A stretch of DNA of 64,000 nucleotides. Source: Heloderma charlesbogerti. Lineage: Eukaryota; Chordata; Lepidosauria; Squamata; Helodermatidae. Location: positions 5,270,001 to 5,334,000 of the forward strand of contig JANEZZ010003061.1 of the NCBI GenBank assembly GCA_026122225.1, given 5' to 3'. This document shows, piece by piece, positions 22,862 through 32,486 of the stretch. A model generated the notes under the pieces. The model ran no database searches. It had not been told where the DNA came from and was given only the letters and a program-made list of their open reading frames with translations. The position numbers and the translations under genes are program-made. Position 1 is the stretch's first letter. Every line of letters begins with the position of its first letter.

Positions 22862-23060
22862 ATCATAGAATCATAGAATAGTAGGGTTGGAAGGGGCCTA
22901 CAAGGCCATCGAGTCCAACCCCCTGCTCAATGCAGGAATCCAAGTCAGAGCATCCCTGACAGATGGCTGTCCAGCCTCGTCTTGAAGGCCTCCAGTGTGG
23001 GAGAGCCCACCACCTCCCCAGGTAATTGGTTCCATTGTCGTATTGCTCTTATGTATTCCT
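22862..23060 (-). mobile_element. CR1 LINE 3' end, antisense
   Basis: ATCATAGAATCATAGAATAG, GGTTGGAAGGGGCCTACAAG, CGAGTCCAACCCCCTGCTCA and CATCCCTGACAGATGGCTGT are the hallmark of the reverse complement of a CR1 3' end. A short forward CR1 end (GGTTGGACTTGATGGTCTTG and TATGATTCTATG) lies at about 23355-23412. Confidence 0.85.
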
Positions 23061-23083
23061 AGGAGCCCATACAGATGACTGGG

Positions 23084-23322
23084 GCTGAATCGACACACAG
23101 CAGTTTTACTGTTATCATACTGCAATGATAACTATTGGTGCACATGACACCAATGAGTACCAGCAGTTATCGCTGCAGTATGATAATGGTAAAGCTGCTA
23201 TGCGTAGATTCAGCCTAGTTTGCCACACAGTTTAGCAGACATCTGCACCTGATGGTATACAGGTATCATGTGTACCAATAGTTATGATAACGGTATGATA
23301 TGCTATGGGTAGATTCAGCCCT
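23084..23322. mobile_element. Palindromic element with GGGCTGAATC ends and a repeated right end
   Basis: GGGGCTGAATCGACACACAG at 23084 is inverted against CTATGCGTAGATTCAGCC at about 23199-23216. A second right end, CTATGGGTAGATTCAGCCC, lies at about 23303-23321. Internal pairs such as TGTTATCATACTGCA/TGCAGTATGATAATGG support folding. It is probably a non-autonomous DNA transposon or a part-duplicated copy. Confidence 0.55.
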
Positions 23323-23800
23323 TCTCACCACATTACACAAGCAACCCACTTTAATCTGTAGGGGGTTGGACTTGATGGTCTTGTAGGCCCTTCTAACCCT
23401 ATGATTCTATGTCTATATGGACTTGCAATCAGGGCAAAGAATAAAAATTAAGGAAGCAGGAAAACCAGCCCTGGTGCAAGCTCTCTTGCCACCTGAGGCC
23501 GGAGAGATGTGCCACCGCTGGTGCATCACACAGCTCTTCCTCTGTCATGCAAGCCATGTGGCTTCTTGGCTCTCCATAGAGTTGACAAGGCAACAACAGC
23601 AAAAGTAAGAACGGGGTGTGCAACAAGAGAAACAGAGGGTGGGCTGCTGCTCCAGAGAATAGAGCGCCTGGTGGCATTCTCCAGAGAACCCACTGGAGGT
23701 GGCAGGGCAGTGGTAGCCGGTCCTCCTGGCAGGGGTGGGGTAGGGAATGGAGCAATTTGCCATTCCTCCCACTCCACTGCTTAATGCAGGAACCTCACCC

Positions 23801-23847
23801 TGCGTGCGGGGCGGCGGCAGCGGCGGGGGCGGCGCGGGGGGGGCTGA
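23801..23847. repeat. GC-rich CGG/GGC tract, potential G-quadruplex
   Basis: Bases 23801-23847 are almost all G and C, with many CpGs and several G runs (GCGGGGCGGCGGCAGCGG then CGGGGGCGGCGCGGGGGG). This stands out sharply from an intron that is otherwise AT-rich and poor in CpG. It is too short for a CpG island by the usual length rule. Confidence 0.75.
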
Positions 23848-23999
23848 AGAAGACAGGTGTGGCAAGGTGAAGAAACTTTTCAGTTAAAACAGGAACAAGG
23901 CCAGCCTAACCCTTATGTAGGCCAACCCAACTCTTCTCTATAGTGGCACCCACCCTCTGGAAAACCTCCCTTGAGCAGTTCAGGAGGTAGAAAATGTAA

Positions 24000-24208
24000 C
24001 ATCTTTTATAAACACCTCCTGAAAACATACCTTTTCACACAGGCTTTCCCTGGGCTGTAACTGCTGCTGGGTTTTACTTTGGTTTTACATGGTACTTTAA
24101 GCTTTTAAAAGTTTTATATTATGTCTTGTTAAGTTGTATTTTATGGTGTTAATTGTGAACTGCCCAGAGAGCCTCGGGTATTGGGCAGTAATGAATACAT
24201 AAATAAAA
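24000..24208 (+). mobile_element. LINE 3' end (L2-like), plus orientation
   Basis: The stretch TTTTATAAACACCTCCTGAA, then CTGCTGGGTTTTACTTTGG, TAAGCTTTTAAAAGTTTTAT, and AATTGTGAACTGCCCAGAGAG with a final AATAAATAAAATG is shared with 31800-32220. It looks like the end of an L2-type LINE ORF plus its AT-rich 3' UTR. The family assignment is tentative. Confidence 0.55.
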
Positions 24209-24229
24209 TGTAGGGAAAAATTCCCTTCT

Positions 24230-24480
24230 TTATGTAGCAGTTTTTGGGAGTACCACTAAAAGATTGGCAAATTTTCATGTACTCATCTACTTTTACCACA
24301 ATAGTCTGTGTGTGGTAGGGGGAGGTGCTGTTTGGATTGCTTCCCTTAGGTACTGACAGTAAGAACCTTAACCTAAAATATGCTGGTATTTTTGCCTTTG
24401 GCCCTGCTAGTAATGCAGCCCGCAAGAGCATCTCCAGAATGGAATTTGGCCCTTGGTCTGAAAGAAGTTCTGCACACCTG
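24230..24480. mobile_element. hAT-like family C, diverged copy
   Basis: AAAATATGCTGGTATTTTTG, TTTGGCCCTGCTAG, GGAATTTGGCCCTTGGTC and TGAAAGAAGTTCTGCACACC match the right half of 6244-6613 in order. The edges are not clear. Confidence 0.55.
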
Positions 24481-25119
24481 CTTTAAAGGCTAATCCCCCT
24501 TTAAACCCATCTAATTTGGTGGCCATCACCACATCATGTGGTTAACTATGAGCTGTGTGAAGAAGCAATATCAGTCACACTACTTTCAGGCAGCAGTAGC
24601 CAGTGCTACAACGTCATTTCAGGGCCTCAACAGTGAGCCAGGCCCAAAGAATAGGCTGAAATAATATGCTTGTTTTATAATGCAGCTGTCTTAGATTATT
24701 GCCTTTGATTTTCCAGGCCATCTGTTACAAACAAATATTTCCTAATAGAACACAGAAGTGCCTCAGATTCTGCGGTTCCCAAAACACAGTAGTTACCACT
24801 GAAAAACACAGGATCAGAAAACAGTCATGTGTGGTCATATCCCCTTTTCCTGACCACACTCACTTCCCCAGCTGCACTCATACTTTCATCACAATGACCA
24901 CTTACGGTTCCTTTTATATGGTAAACTGCTTTCTGCATGGTTCACTAAGACAGTGGTGTGACAATTTTATAAATTCCGGAATCCCCTGAGGATCATTACA
25001 ATGTTGGCACAGTCAGAACATTTAAAACGTAATGGAAAGTTTCGTATTTATGAGCTTATCCAAAGATGTCTCTCTTTTAAAACACCAACACCAACCGCTA
25101 TGATTTGTTTTTGATGCAG

Positions 25120-25224
25120 GAAAGACTCTTGGGCGAGGTGCTTTTGGGAAAGTAGTACAAGCAGCTGCTTTTGGAATTAAAAAGTCACCCACGTACAAAG
25201 TAGTTGCTGTGAAAATGTTGAAAG
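25120..25224 (+). CDS. FLT1: FLT1 exon 18: kinase glycine loop and VAVK lysine
   Basis: The exon spans 105 bases, phase 1 to phase 1. It encodes [19 protein letters not shown] then [22 protein letters not shown] is the ATP-binding glycine loop and the lysine of VAVK is the ATP-anchoring residue (human K861). Human has SPTCRTVAVK where this species has [10 protein letters not shown], a conservative change outside the active site. Acceptor TTGATGCAG; donor GTAGGT. Confidence 0.97.
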
Positions 25225-26349
25225 GTAGGTTGTTTATGGTGCTCAGCATGTGTGCACACCCATTTTCAACTGTCCTAAATCTGGGAGTACCAATATGGCC
25301 CTCTGGGGTTCCCCAGAAGGCCATACCCCATTCTCCTGGCCCCATATGTTTGTTATTTTTAGCCCTGCCCCTTTTGCCTTCAGCTCCACCTACCACTGGA
25401 ATGCAGCCCCTGAGAGCTTCTCCAAAATGAAATTTGGCCCTTGGGTTGAAAGAGATTCTGTAACCCTGGCATAAGCTTTCATGGACACTATCAACTATAT
25501 CAGATGCAGTGGACAGTGTCCACAAAAGCTTCTGCCAGAATACATTTGTTCACCTTTGAGGTGCCACCAGACACATGGTTGTTGATGACTGCATTTGTGT
25601 ACTGATAGATTATAGATCTTCAAAACAGCTCAGACACTGGGTAGATTAGTAACTGTAGCCTCTCCTGTTCTTTGATGCAGGTCTATAGGAGTTTATCTCT
25701 AAAACAATATTAATCATGCTATCTTACAAAAGCTTTGATAGGAAACCACTGGCCTCCCTGTGTGAGGCTTACTGGCAGGACCTGCCCTGGAGCTGAGAAC
25801 GATAGCCAGTTCCACGGGGGTCCTGGACACCACCCAAATCCCCAGGGCTAGAGCAGTTTATAAGTCCAGTCTGGATCAGACCTCAGGCTGATGAAAACAT
25901 CAACAGTTTCCATAAGGACAAGCAGAGGGCATCCACAGTGGGGAAACCAGGACTCCCAAGATGCAGATGAATTGTGTTCTAGGCATCAATCAGGCAGATA
26001 GACTTCAAAGATTCAAACAGGCAACATGCATGGAAAGTGGATTTGAAGGCATCAGCAAGCAAAGGATACAGCAGCCAAGATTGCACAGAACAGACAAATC
26101 CAGTGTGGAGAGTGTAGCCAGCAGCACAACATCCCAGAGTGCTGGTTTCTGGAATTTGTGATGCCGTTCCAGCCTGGGTTTCCAATTGCCGAAAGAGTCC
26201 CAAAAAACAACTGACTGCAACTGGCGATCAGCAATAAGTCATAGCAGGGGGTGAAGCAATCATGTGAGTGAGGATAGAAAGGTCTAGCCAAAGCGCTGGA
26301 TCCCCACTTCCCCTAGGAAAAAAGCAAATGATTTCTCTTGGCCTTGCAG
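25225..26349 (+). other. FLT1: FLT1 intron 18
   Basis: A 1125-bp intron. A diverged hAT-like family C copy lies at about 25255-25470 (AGTACCAATATGGCCCTCTG, CCCCTTTTGCCTTCAGC, AATTTGGCCCTTGGGTTG), beginning only about 30 bases after the donor. I see nothing recognisable in 25480-26340. The intron ends in a TTTCTCTTGGCCTTGCAG acceptor. Confidence 0.8.
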
Positions 26350-26463
26350 AAGGAGCCACAGCCAGCGAGTACAAAGCTCTGATGACCGAGCTGAAGATCT
26401 TGATACATATCGGTCATCATCTGAATGTTGTGAATTTGCTGGGAGCTTGCACAAAGAGTGGAG
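26350..26463 (+). CDS. FLT1: FLT1 exon 19: kinase helix C region
   Basis: The exon spans 114 bases, phase 1 to phase 1. It encodes [20 protein letters not shown] then [18 protein letters not shown]. The glutamate of MTELKIL is the helix C residue that forms the salt bridge with the VAVK lysine. Human has ILTHIGHH where this has ILIHIGHH. The donor GTACAA lacks the usual A/G at +3 to G at +5 pattern and looks weak. Confidence 0.96.
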
Positions 26464-27169
26464 GTACAAAAATGACACACCATCGTGCTCTTATGTGCTA
26501 GCTTATTTGTTTGATTGGATATTCTGCTTTTCTTTATAAATTAATTTTTGATAGGCTGGAAGATGGCTCGTAATGCTAAGATTAGCTGGGTTTTGTCCTT
26601 ATAGGTTTCAGGGCTAGCCCTGAGTGAGGCAGCTGCTTCAGGTGGCAGATACAAGGATAAGGGGGAGACTGGTGGCAAGGTGCTGAAGAACAGACCTCTG
26701 TGGGCCATGTTCCCTGCCCTGAGCCCCCTAAGCTAGCCTGCTGCCCTCAGGAGGATGTTGTGCCATGACCAGTGTCAAAATAAGACCCAAAGGTCAGCTT
26801 CTGTACACGGAATGGGCGGGGGGCATCTTGTCCTTTGCCTCAGGCAGTAAAATGTCTTGAGCCGGTCCTGATAGTATCAGGCCAGGGTTATTCCCAAAAT
26901 AAAAACTATCAGTCATAATACATTTTCAATACATGGGCGTGAACTATACCTAACACAGATCAAACTTCCCTAACAGCTGGTGTGAAGGAAACGTGCAAAG
27001 AAAGGCTGGAATTGGGGCTTCAGTGAAAATAACATGGATTTCTTGCAAATAACATGTATTCTAAGTAATTCTGTTATATTGTTCAAATGTACCCTTGAGC
27101 TAAAGGACACAGTGGTTATAAATCATTCCTCCCACCCACCCCCTAAAAAGTGACTCGCTTTGTTCACAG
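26464..27169 (+). other. FLT1: FLT1 intron 19
   Basis: A 706-bp intron. Bases about 26610-26875 start CAGGGCTAGCCCTGAGTGAG and end TCTTGAGCCGGTCCTG, with inner GAGGCAGCTGCTTCAGG against CCTCAGGCAGT, so they may be another hAT-like element. The 8-bp flanks (ATAGGTTT and ATAGTATC) match at only 5 positions. I see nothing else in it. Confidence 0.75.
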
Positions 27170-27258
27170 GACCGCTAATGGTGATTGTTGAATATTGCAA
27201 ATATGGAAACTTATCAAGCTATTTGAAGAGCAAAAGGGATTTCTTTTCTACCAACAAG
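27170..27258 (+). CDS. FLT1: FLT1 exon 20: kinase hinge and start of the insert
   Basis: The exon spans 89 bases, phase 1 to phase 0. It encodes [19 protein letters not shown] then [20 protein letters not shown] is the hinge that lines the ATP pocket. The tyrosine in SSYLKSKRD matches human Y914 at the edge of the kinase insert. Acceptor TTGTTCACAG; donor GTAAAA. Confidence 0.97.
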
Positions 27259-28047
27259 GTAAAACCCCAAACACCACATTTTGTTTCTTCAGCCCAGCAT
27301 ATCACCTATCAAAATAAATTACATGGGTTTTGTCTTTGCTGCACAAGACAAAGTACAAAAATGAATAGGATCAGGAGTGCAAAACCCTGAATTCAGAAAA
27401 ACATTCAGTTGTTGCACCATTGGAGTAACTCAGGACAGTATTGTGGCACTACTATAGGCCCCCAATGCAATACTTTGCATATATCAGATGAAGGTTTGGC
27501 AGAGGCATCTTTTACATATGAGTAAGGTATGACATCTTCTATAATAATAAAAAGGTTTGTGTATCTGTCCTTCCATCACCACTGTAACGCCAAGACCATG
27601 AAATTTAAACCTGGCATACATACTAAGGAGACCTAGGGATGTGTACCTGGGGGTTATTTTGTTTTTGAAATACATTAAGTTTAATTATTTTTAAGGTGTC
27701 CATGCAGTTAAACCCAACAATCACACGTTCAGCCACTAAGGGACAGACTTCCCTAATCAGCACATGCGGTCCGTACAGTTTGAAGCTAGGACCACAGTTA
27801 TATGCCTGCCGCCTTCCCATTGCTCTGGGCCAGCCCCCCATCAAAGGACGAGAGGGGTCACTTTGGCAGGGGCCATACCTAGGGGTGCCAGTGGAAATAG
27901 CTTCACTCAGGCAGGGTAGGCACAATGTGACCAAATCTGACAGCTTTGAAAGTTTGCTTGAAAGCTTTGCTGTATCAAAGTTATTCCAATTTGTGCAAAG
28001 CGGAGTCTTTTCACTTTCTGCCCCTCCCGCCCTCTGTTTGTTTAAAG
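27259..28047 (+). other. FLT1: FLT1 intron 20
   Basis: A 789-bp intron. Bases about 27535-27910 begin TATAATAATAAAAAGGTTTG and carry AAATTTAAACCTGGCATACA, a style of sequence seen in high-copy repeats of many animals. I could not assign it to a family and found no second copy in this window. The acceptor tract TCTGTTTGTTTAAAG is short. Confidence 0.6.
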
Positions 28048-28207
28048 GACGCATCCATTCAAGGTGAGGTGATGACAGAGGAGAAGGATGTTGAGCCTGC
28101 CAGCGGTAAAAAAAAGAGACTGGAAAGCATCCCAAGCCGAGAGAGCTTAGCGAGTTCTGGATTTCAGGAAGATAAAAGTTTAAGTGATGTGGAGGAGGAA
28201 GAGGAGG
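28048..28207 (+). CDS. FLT1: FLT1 exon 21: kinase insert domain
   Basis: The exon spans 160 bases, phase 0 to phase 1. It encodes a hydrophilic insert: DASIQGEVMTEEKDVEPASG, then KKKRLESIPSRESLASSG, then FQEDKSLSDVEEEEE. The first half has drifted far from human, while the end (SSGFQEDKSLSDVEEE) is almost identical. The basic KKKR patch followed by an acidic end is kept. The insert separates the two kinase lobes and offers docking sites. Acceptor TTTGTTTAAAG; donor GTATGT. Confidence 0.95.
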
Positions 28208-28566
28208 GTATGTATGTATTAATTCCTTCCTCTTTCTATGCAGTCTGTGATATTTTTACAGCCATGTTCTGCAGCTCTGACATTTTCTTTCTACATTTAT
28301 CACCCTCATAAACATCCGTGGGAGATTCTTAGATCCAAGAAAAGATGGTTTAAAATAGGTTTATTTACAATGTTACTCAATCTGACAGGAAGGTGTGTGA
28401 CTGTTTCTATGGTCTCTTATTTATCCTTTGGGGGAAGTGCTTGGCATATCGTAAGAATGGTTTTTTGTCCTCACTAGTGAACTAAGCTGCAAACACTCTG
28501 TTGAGAGGAACAAAACTGTGGGCAGCGCAAAGTCATGCTAAACCTGATGTGTTGGATTGATTTCAG
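28208..28566 (+). other. FLT1: FLT1 intron 21
   Basis: The shortest intron seen (359 bp). I see no repeat or other structure in it. Compactness here is consistent with the low-repeat zone around exons 19-22. Confidence 0.8.
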
Positions 28567-28664
28567 ATTCTGATTATTTTTACAAGTGGCCTGTTACTAT
28601 GGAAGACCTAATTTCTTACAGTTTTCAAGTGGCCAGAGGCATGGAATTCTTGTCATCTCAAAAG
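28567..28664 (+). CDS. FLT1: FLT1 exon 22: kinase C-lobe start
   Basis: The exon spans 98 bases, phase 1 to phase 0. It encodes DSDYFYKWPVTMEDLISYS then FQVARGMEFLSSQK. The block TMEDLISYSFQVARGMEFLSS is the C-lobe helix typical of VEGF and PDGF receptor kinases. Human reads SDGFYKEPITMEDL here, so the first few residues have changed. Acceptor TTGATTTCAG; donor GTTAGT. Confidence 0.97.
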
Positions 28665-28757
28665 GTTAGTTTCCCTCCTGTGGAACAACAACATATATTA
28701 CCTTAGCAGTCCTTAAAATATGTTCTTTAATGGGCTCGTTATATTATCCCCATATTT

Positions 28758-28873
28758 CAGCCTGGTGCCCCGCAGACTACAATTCCAGTCACCCTGACCA
28801 CTGGGCATGCTGGCTTAGGGCTACTGGGAGTTGTTATCCAGATATCTGGTGGGCACTGCGTTGGGGAAGGCTG
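28758..28873. mobile_element. Palindromic hAT-like MITE, family A
   Basis: The element runs from CAGCCTGGTGCCCCGCAG to GGCACTGCGTTGGGGAAGGCTG. Flanks CCATATTT (28750-28757) and CCATATTG (28874-28881) agree at 7 of 8 positions. It is one of the copies that sets the family edges. Confidence 0.78.
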
Positions 28874-28934
28874 CCATATTGCATTCCATTTTTTTCTTAC
28901 TTGGTGCCTTTAATAACTATGTGACAGGCAGAAA

Positions 28935-29296
28935 TTCAACAATTTATGTCACTCCCCAAATCTATAGATTCAGGACAGATGAAAGGAAGGACTTCTTCAC
29001 ACAGTGCAAAGTCAAACTATGGAATTTGCTACCACAAGACATAGCGATGGCCACCAATTGGGATGGCTTTAAAAGGGGGTTAGACAAATTTCTGGTGGAG
29101 AAGGCTATCAGTGGCTACTAGTCTTGAAGGCTCTATGCTGTCTGCAATATCCAGGCAGTAAACCAGTTGCTGGGAGGTTGCAGTTGCAATCATGTCCTGC
29201 TTCTGGGTTTCCCATCAACAGCTGGTTGGCCATTGTGTGAACAGAATGCTGGACTGGATGGACCCTTGGTGTGATCCAGCAAGGCTCTTATGTTCT
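28935..29296 (+). mobile_element. CR1-type LINE ORF2 end and 3' tail
   Basis: A partial frame reads FRTDERKDFFTQCKVKLWN then LLPQDIAMATNWDGFKRGLD, the C-terminal end of a CR1-like ORF2. It is followed by the tail CTGGACTGGATGGACCCTTG, TGATCCAGCAAGGCTCTTAT and GTTCTTA. The same tail occurs at 40234-40470 and 50935-51445, and in reverse at 49710-50150 and 56346-56560. Confidence 0.7.
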
Positions 29297-29299
29297 TAA

Positions 29300-29380
29300 G
29301 GGTGTAATCCTATACATGTTTAGACAGAAAAAAATTCCACAACTCCCTGCATTCCCCAGCCAGCATGGGGAATTGCACCC
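29300..29380. mobile_element. PIF/Harbinger-like MITE, family E, 81 bp
   Basis: The ends GGGTGTAATCC and GGAATTGCACCC are inverted, and the element is flanked by TAA on both sides (29297-29299 and 29381-29383). The interior has CAGCATTCCCCAGCCAGCAT-type sequence shared with 38556-38691. It lies directly on the final TTCTTAA of the preceding LINE tail. Confidence 0.7.
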
Positions 29381-29633
29381 TAAATGTATACTTTTTCCCT
29401 GTTAGCTCTATTTCCCTCCATTTCCACAGGCCTTTGTCTATACTGACTCTCCTGTATTCAGTTTTAGATTGTAACCCCCTCAAAACAGGGACCTGTCCCC
29501 TTGTACTTTGTAAAGCACCATACATATTGATGTTGTTAAAATTATTTTATTTTATTCATTTAAAGCACTTTTACCCCACTCTTTAGCCAAAAATGGTCTC
29601 CCAGAGAAGCTTACAAAGATAAAAAACAACACC

Positions 29634-29665
29634 AACACACACACACATACACACACACACACACA
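29634..29665. repeat. (CA)n microsatellite
   Basis: About 30 bases of CA repeat with two T interruptions. Confidence 0.9.
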
Positions 29666-30918
29666 CTACAGTTGCTATGATGATGCCACCCCCAAATGGC
29701 TTCCCCATGGGGAGTGATCCCTGCCTGGCCCATAATGAGTAGAAAAACTTAACAGAGGCCAGCACAACTTAGGCTTACCAAGCCAAAAGCCCACTTGCAT
29801 GTTGTTTGCCATATACACACATCCTTGGTCAAGCGATTCCAGAAGTTAGCGAGGTGAATTACTCGTTATTCACTGCTAGAACACACAGTCCTAGCTCTTC
29901 CCAATCCCCTATGCAAGCTTACCCTCTATCAGGCTTTCCCTTTCGACCCCTGAACTAATACCTCCCTTACAAGCAGCCACATATTGTGGTGTGCCATCTG
30001 ATAACCTCCTCTTTGGGCCATTCCAGGAAAGCAGCAAATTCACATTGGATTAAAGGGCCAAAAATTGTGAAGACCCGATTTAATAGTCTGGGAGATTTTC
30101 CAGGTTTTTAGGCTATTTGAGGCAACTTTGCTTGTGTTAGTGTTTTCTTTAATGTTTTTCAGTCTGCTGAATCCAAATCCGTCTGAACTTAAGTGATCCA
30201 CTTTAGGTTTGACCCTTAAGCCAAGGGTGGCAGCCAAGATGACTGACTCCAACCATTTAGTGTAAACTTGCTCTTGCAGCCAGAGTTGGACAAGCTAATA
30301 TTAGGCTTAACATCCCATAGTTTTTTTAGAAGCCTAAGTTGAACCATTGGAAAATGGCAACCAATACACGTTTTGGTCAAAATTTCTGTTCAGGTTCAGT
30401 TTCGCTCCTTGAAGATAGCTCTGGTGTATGTGAGTTCCATCTACAAGTCCCCACACGATAGGAAAGAGCTGGTTTTCTAAATCTATACCCTAATTCATTT
30501 TATTATGTGTTTCAAGCTATATATATAACTCACAAAGTCTAAAACAAAGTGACACATCCCTTAAGAGATTTATAGCACAATCCTATACATCTCTATGCAG
30601 AATCAGTGTGCAATCCTATGCAAACTTACCTGGGAGTAAGTTCCATTGAACTCAGTGGAGCTTACCTCTGGGTAGACATGTACAGGATTGTACCAAAAAG
30701 ATGTATATCTTTAGATTGTGAAAGTATTTGCTTGAAAAGCAGGTTTACATTTCATTATTGTAGTCCTAGGCAGCTTTCAAAATAAACATGTGAAACCTCG
30801 CTATTAAGAAATGAAAATGTGTAGATTTTTTTAAAAGGACATGAAGAAGTTCAGGAGGTTTTGTGTTTAGGATTCATATCAAGAACTGCAGTAAGATTGT
30901 GAAACTGTTTCCTTGTAG

Positions 30919-31110
<192 letters not shown>

Positions 31111-31661
31111 TAAATGTTTACATTCTCTGCACTTTAAAGGCCCCTGAAAGTGATTGCACTTAAAAAAAGAAAAGAAAAAAAGTGAAGATGAGCAATCCAG
31201 ATGAGTTGTATACACTGTGACCATTTGCATCCTTCACAACAATACTCGGAAATACTCACCAGCTCAGCTTTTCAAATAGTTTACATGTTGATATTTGTTT
31301 CTTGGCTAACCATGCCAGATGAACCCATGAAAAAGCTTCAGGTTAATACACAAAAGAAAATAGATGTCTGCTTTTCTTTGCTGGAGCTGGAATAGGGCTT
31401 AATTGAAGCTATGGCACATCAGAGTTTAGCCCCAGAATCAATTGGTTCAGCTCAAGAACCTGTTAGCTCAAGAACTGTTAAGGGTCAGTCCTGGAATATA
31501 TAATGACATTGCTTTATCTTTGAAGAGTGTCAACAAGATATCTTAATATTCTGAAAGAATATGCAATATTTATTTTTATTTATTTGCACAATTTTAAATT
31601 GCTCTATATCAATAAATTATCCATGCAACGAACAATAAAAGATGTTAAGGAGCAGCACATA

Positions 31662-31743
31662 GGGTTGTATCCAATGTTTGTCCTACTTAGAGTAGACCCA
31701 TTTAAATGAATGGGACTCATTAGACTAGCATTGGACACAAGCC
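31662..31743. mobile_element. Palindromic MITE, family F (GGGTTGTATCC ends)
   Basis: GGGTTGTATCCAATGTTTGTCC is inverted against GACTAGCATTGGACACAAGCC, and the centre is AGAGTAGACCCATTTAAATG. It is flanked by ATA on both sides (31659-31661 and 31744-31746). A close relative is at 48311-48394. Confidence 0.65.
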
Positions 31744-31799
31744 ATACAAAGGGCATTTCCCTAATGCAGAGGAAACCACAGCATACCTCCCTACATCTT

Positions 31800-32220
31800 A
31801 CATCCTAAGGAGAGGGCATCCATTGTGGCATCCCAGTTGTGGAATGGCCTCCTCAGAGAGGCTTGCCTGCTGCCTATACTGTGGTCTTTTCAGCACCAGG
31901 TAAAGGCCTTCTTATTTTCCCAGGCATTTTAGTCGTTAAGGGTGCAATCCTATGCATGTTTAGACAGACAAAAGCCTTTCAACTCCCAGCATGGAATGCA
32001 TGCAACATGCATAGGATTACGCCCTAAGTTTCTGTTGTGTTTTAAATCTGTTATTGTATTTTTAAATCTTTACACAGCTGCTGGTTTGTACTTTGGTTTT
32101 ATAATGTATTTAAACTTTTAAAAGCTTTATATTATGTTTCATCATGCTGTATTTTATGCTTTTAATTGTTGTGATCCACCCAGAGAGCTTCAGGTATAGA
32201 AATGTAATAAAGAAATATAA
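31800..32220 (+). mobile_element. L2-like LINE 3' end, interrupted by a MITE
   Basis: A short frame reads VPQLWNGLPREACL and KAFLFSQAF, like the end of an L2 ORF2 (WNxLP motif, then a closing helix). After the MITE at 31940-32024 the 3' UTR goes on (GCTGCTGGTTTGTACTTTGG, TTTAAACTTTTAAAAGC, GTGATCCACCCAGAGAGC) to AATAAAGAAATA. The same 3' UTR occurs at 24000-24208. Confidence 0.6.
31940..32024. mobile_element. PIF/Harbinger-like MITE, family E, 85 bp
   Basis: GGGTGCAATCCTATGCATGT is inverted against ACATGCATAGGATTACGCCC, with TAA on both sides (31937-31939 and 32025-32027). It split an L2-like LINE tail, so it is the younger insertion. Confidence 0.78.
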
Positions 32221-32315
32221 ACAGAGGGCTACCTATATTTGTTTTTTGCCGAAGTGCCGGAAAAAGCACATGATTAGTTCGTTGCCTCTGTGCAAGGTCA
32301 GGGACAATCTTCATC

Positions 32316-32486
32316 CGGTGGCGGCTGGCAGCTCTGATGTCAGTGGAGCGGTAAATCTGCTCCAGGTTTCAGTCAGAACTCTAAAGGACCTATCCAAGGT
32401 GTGCACCTAGCTTTCTGAATGGTTCTGACTGGACCCCAGAGCAGATCCCCTGCCCCAACTGACATCGGAGCTGCCAGCTTTCACTG
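32316..32486. mobile_element. hAT-like palindromic MITE, family B, copy 4
   Basis: The ends CGGTGGCGGCTGGCAGCTC and GAGCTGCCAGCTTTCACTG are inverted. The interior pairs AAATCTGCTCCAGGTTTCAG with GACCCCAGAGCAGAT. Flanks TCTTCATC (32308-32315) and TCCTCATC (32487-32494) agree at 7 of 8 positions. Confidence 0.78.

Larger units (their letters stand above)
11564..25119 (+). other. FLT1: FLT1 intron 17 (13.6 kb)
   Basis: The largest intron of the window is made mostly of interspersed repeats, annotated separately where edges could be set. Others seen but without clear edges: a LINE-tail-like AT-rich piece at 15330-15760; mutually similar palindromic blocks at 16025-16135 and 22290-22385 built on GAGGACAGTCCTCT; palindromic target-site-type repeats at 17340-17445 and 18780-18880; a family A copy at about 18999-19130; a half copy at 20290-20365; and a LINE 3' piece at 22390-22860 whose wording resembles 20735-20985. 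Nothing recognisable was seen in 11580-12990, 13430-14100, 16800-17340, 19130-19670, 21430-22280 or 24480-25100. No hidden exon was found. Confidence 0.8.
28665..30918 (+). other. FLT1: FLT1 intron 22
   Basis: A 2254-bp intron holding a family A MITE (28758-28873), a CR1-type LINE end (28935-29296), a TAA-flanked palindromic element joined to it (29300-29380) and a (CA)n run (29634-29665). A palindromic repeat (CAATCCTATGCAAACTTACC, CTGGGAGTAAGTTCC) lies at about 30595-30700. I see nothing definite in 29770-30590. Confidence 0.8.

Noticed and set aside
26610..26875. hAT-like element in intron 19
   Set aside because: The ends look inverted, but the 8-bp flanks match at only 5 positions and no second copy was found, so it was mentioned only in the intron entry.
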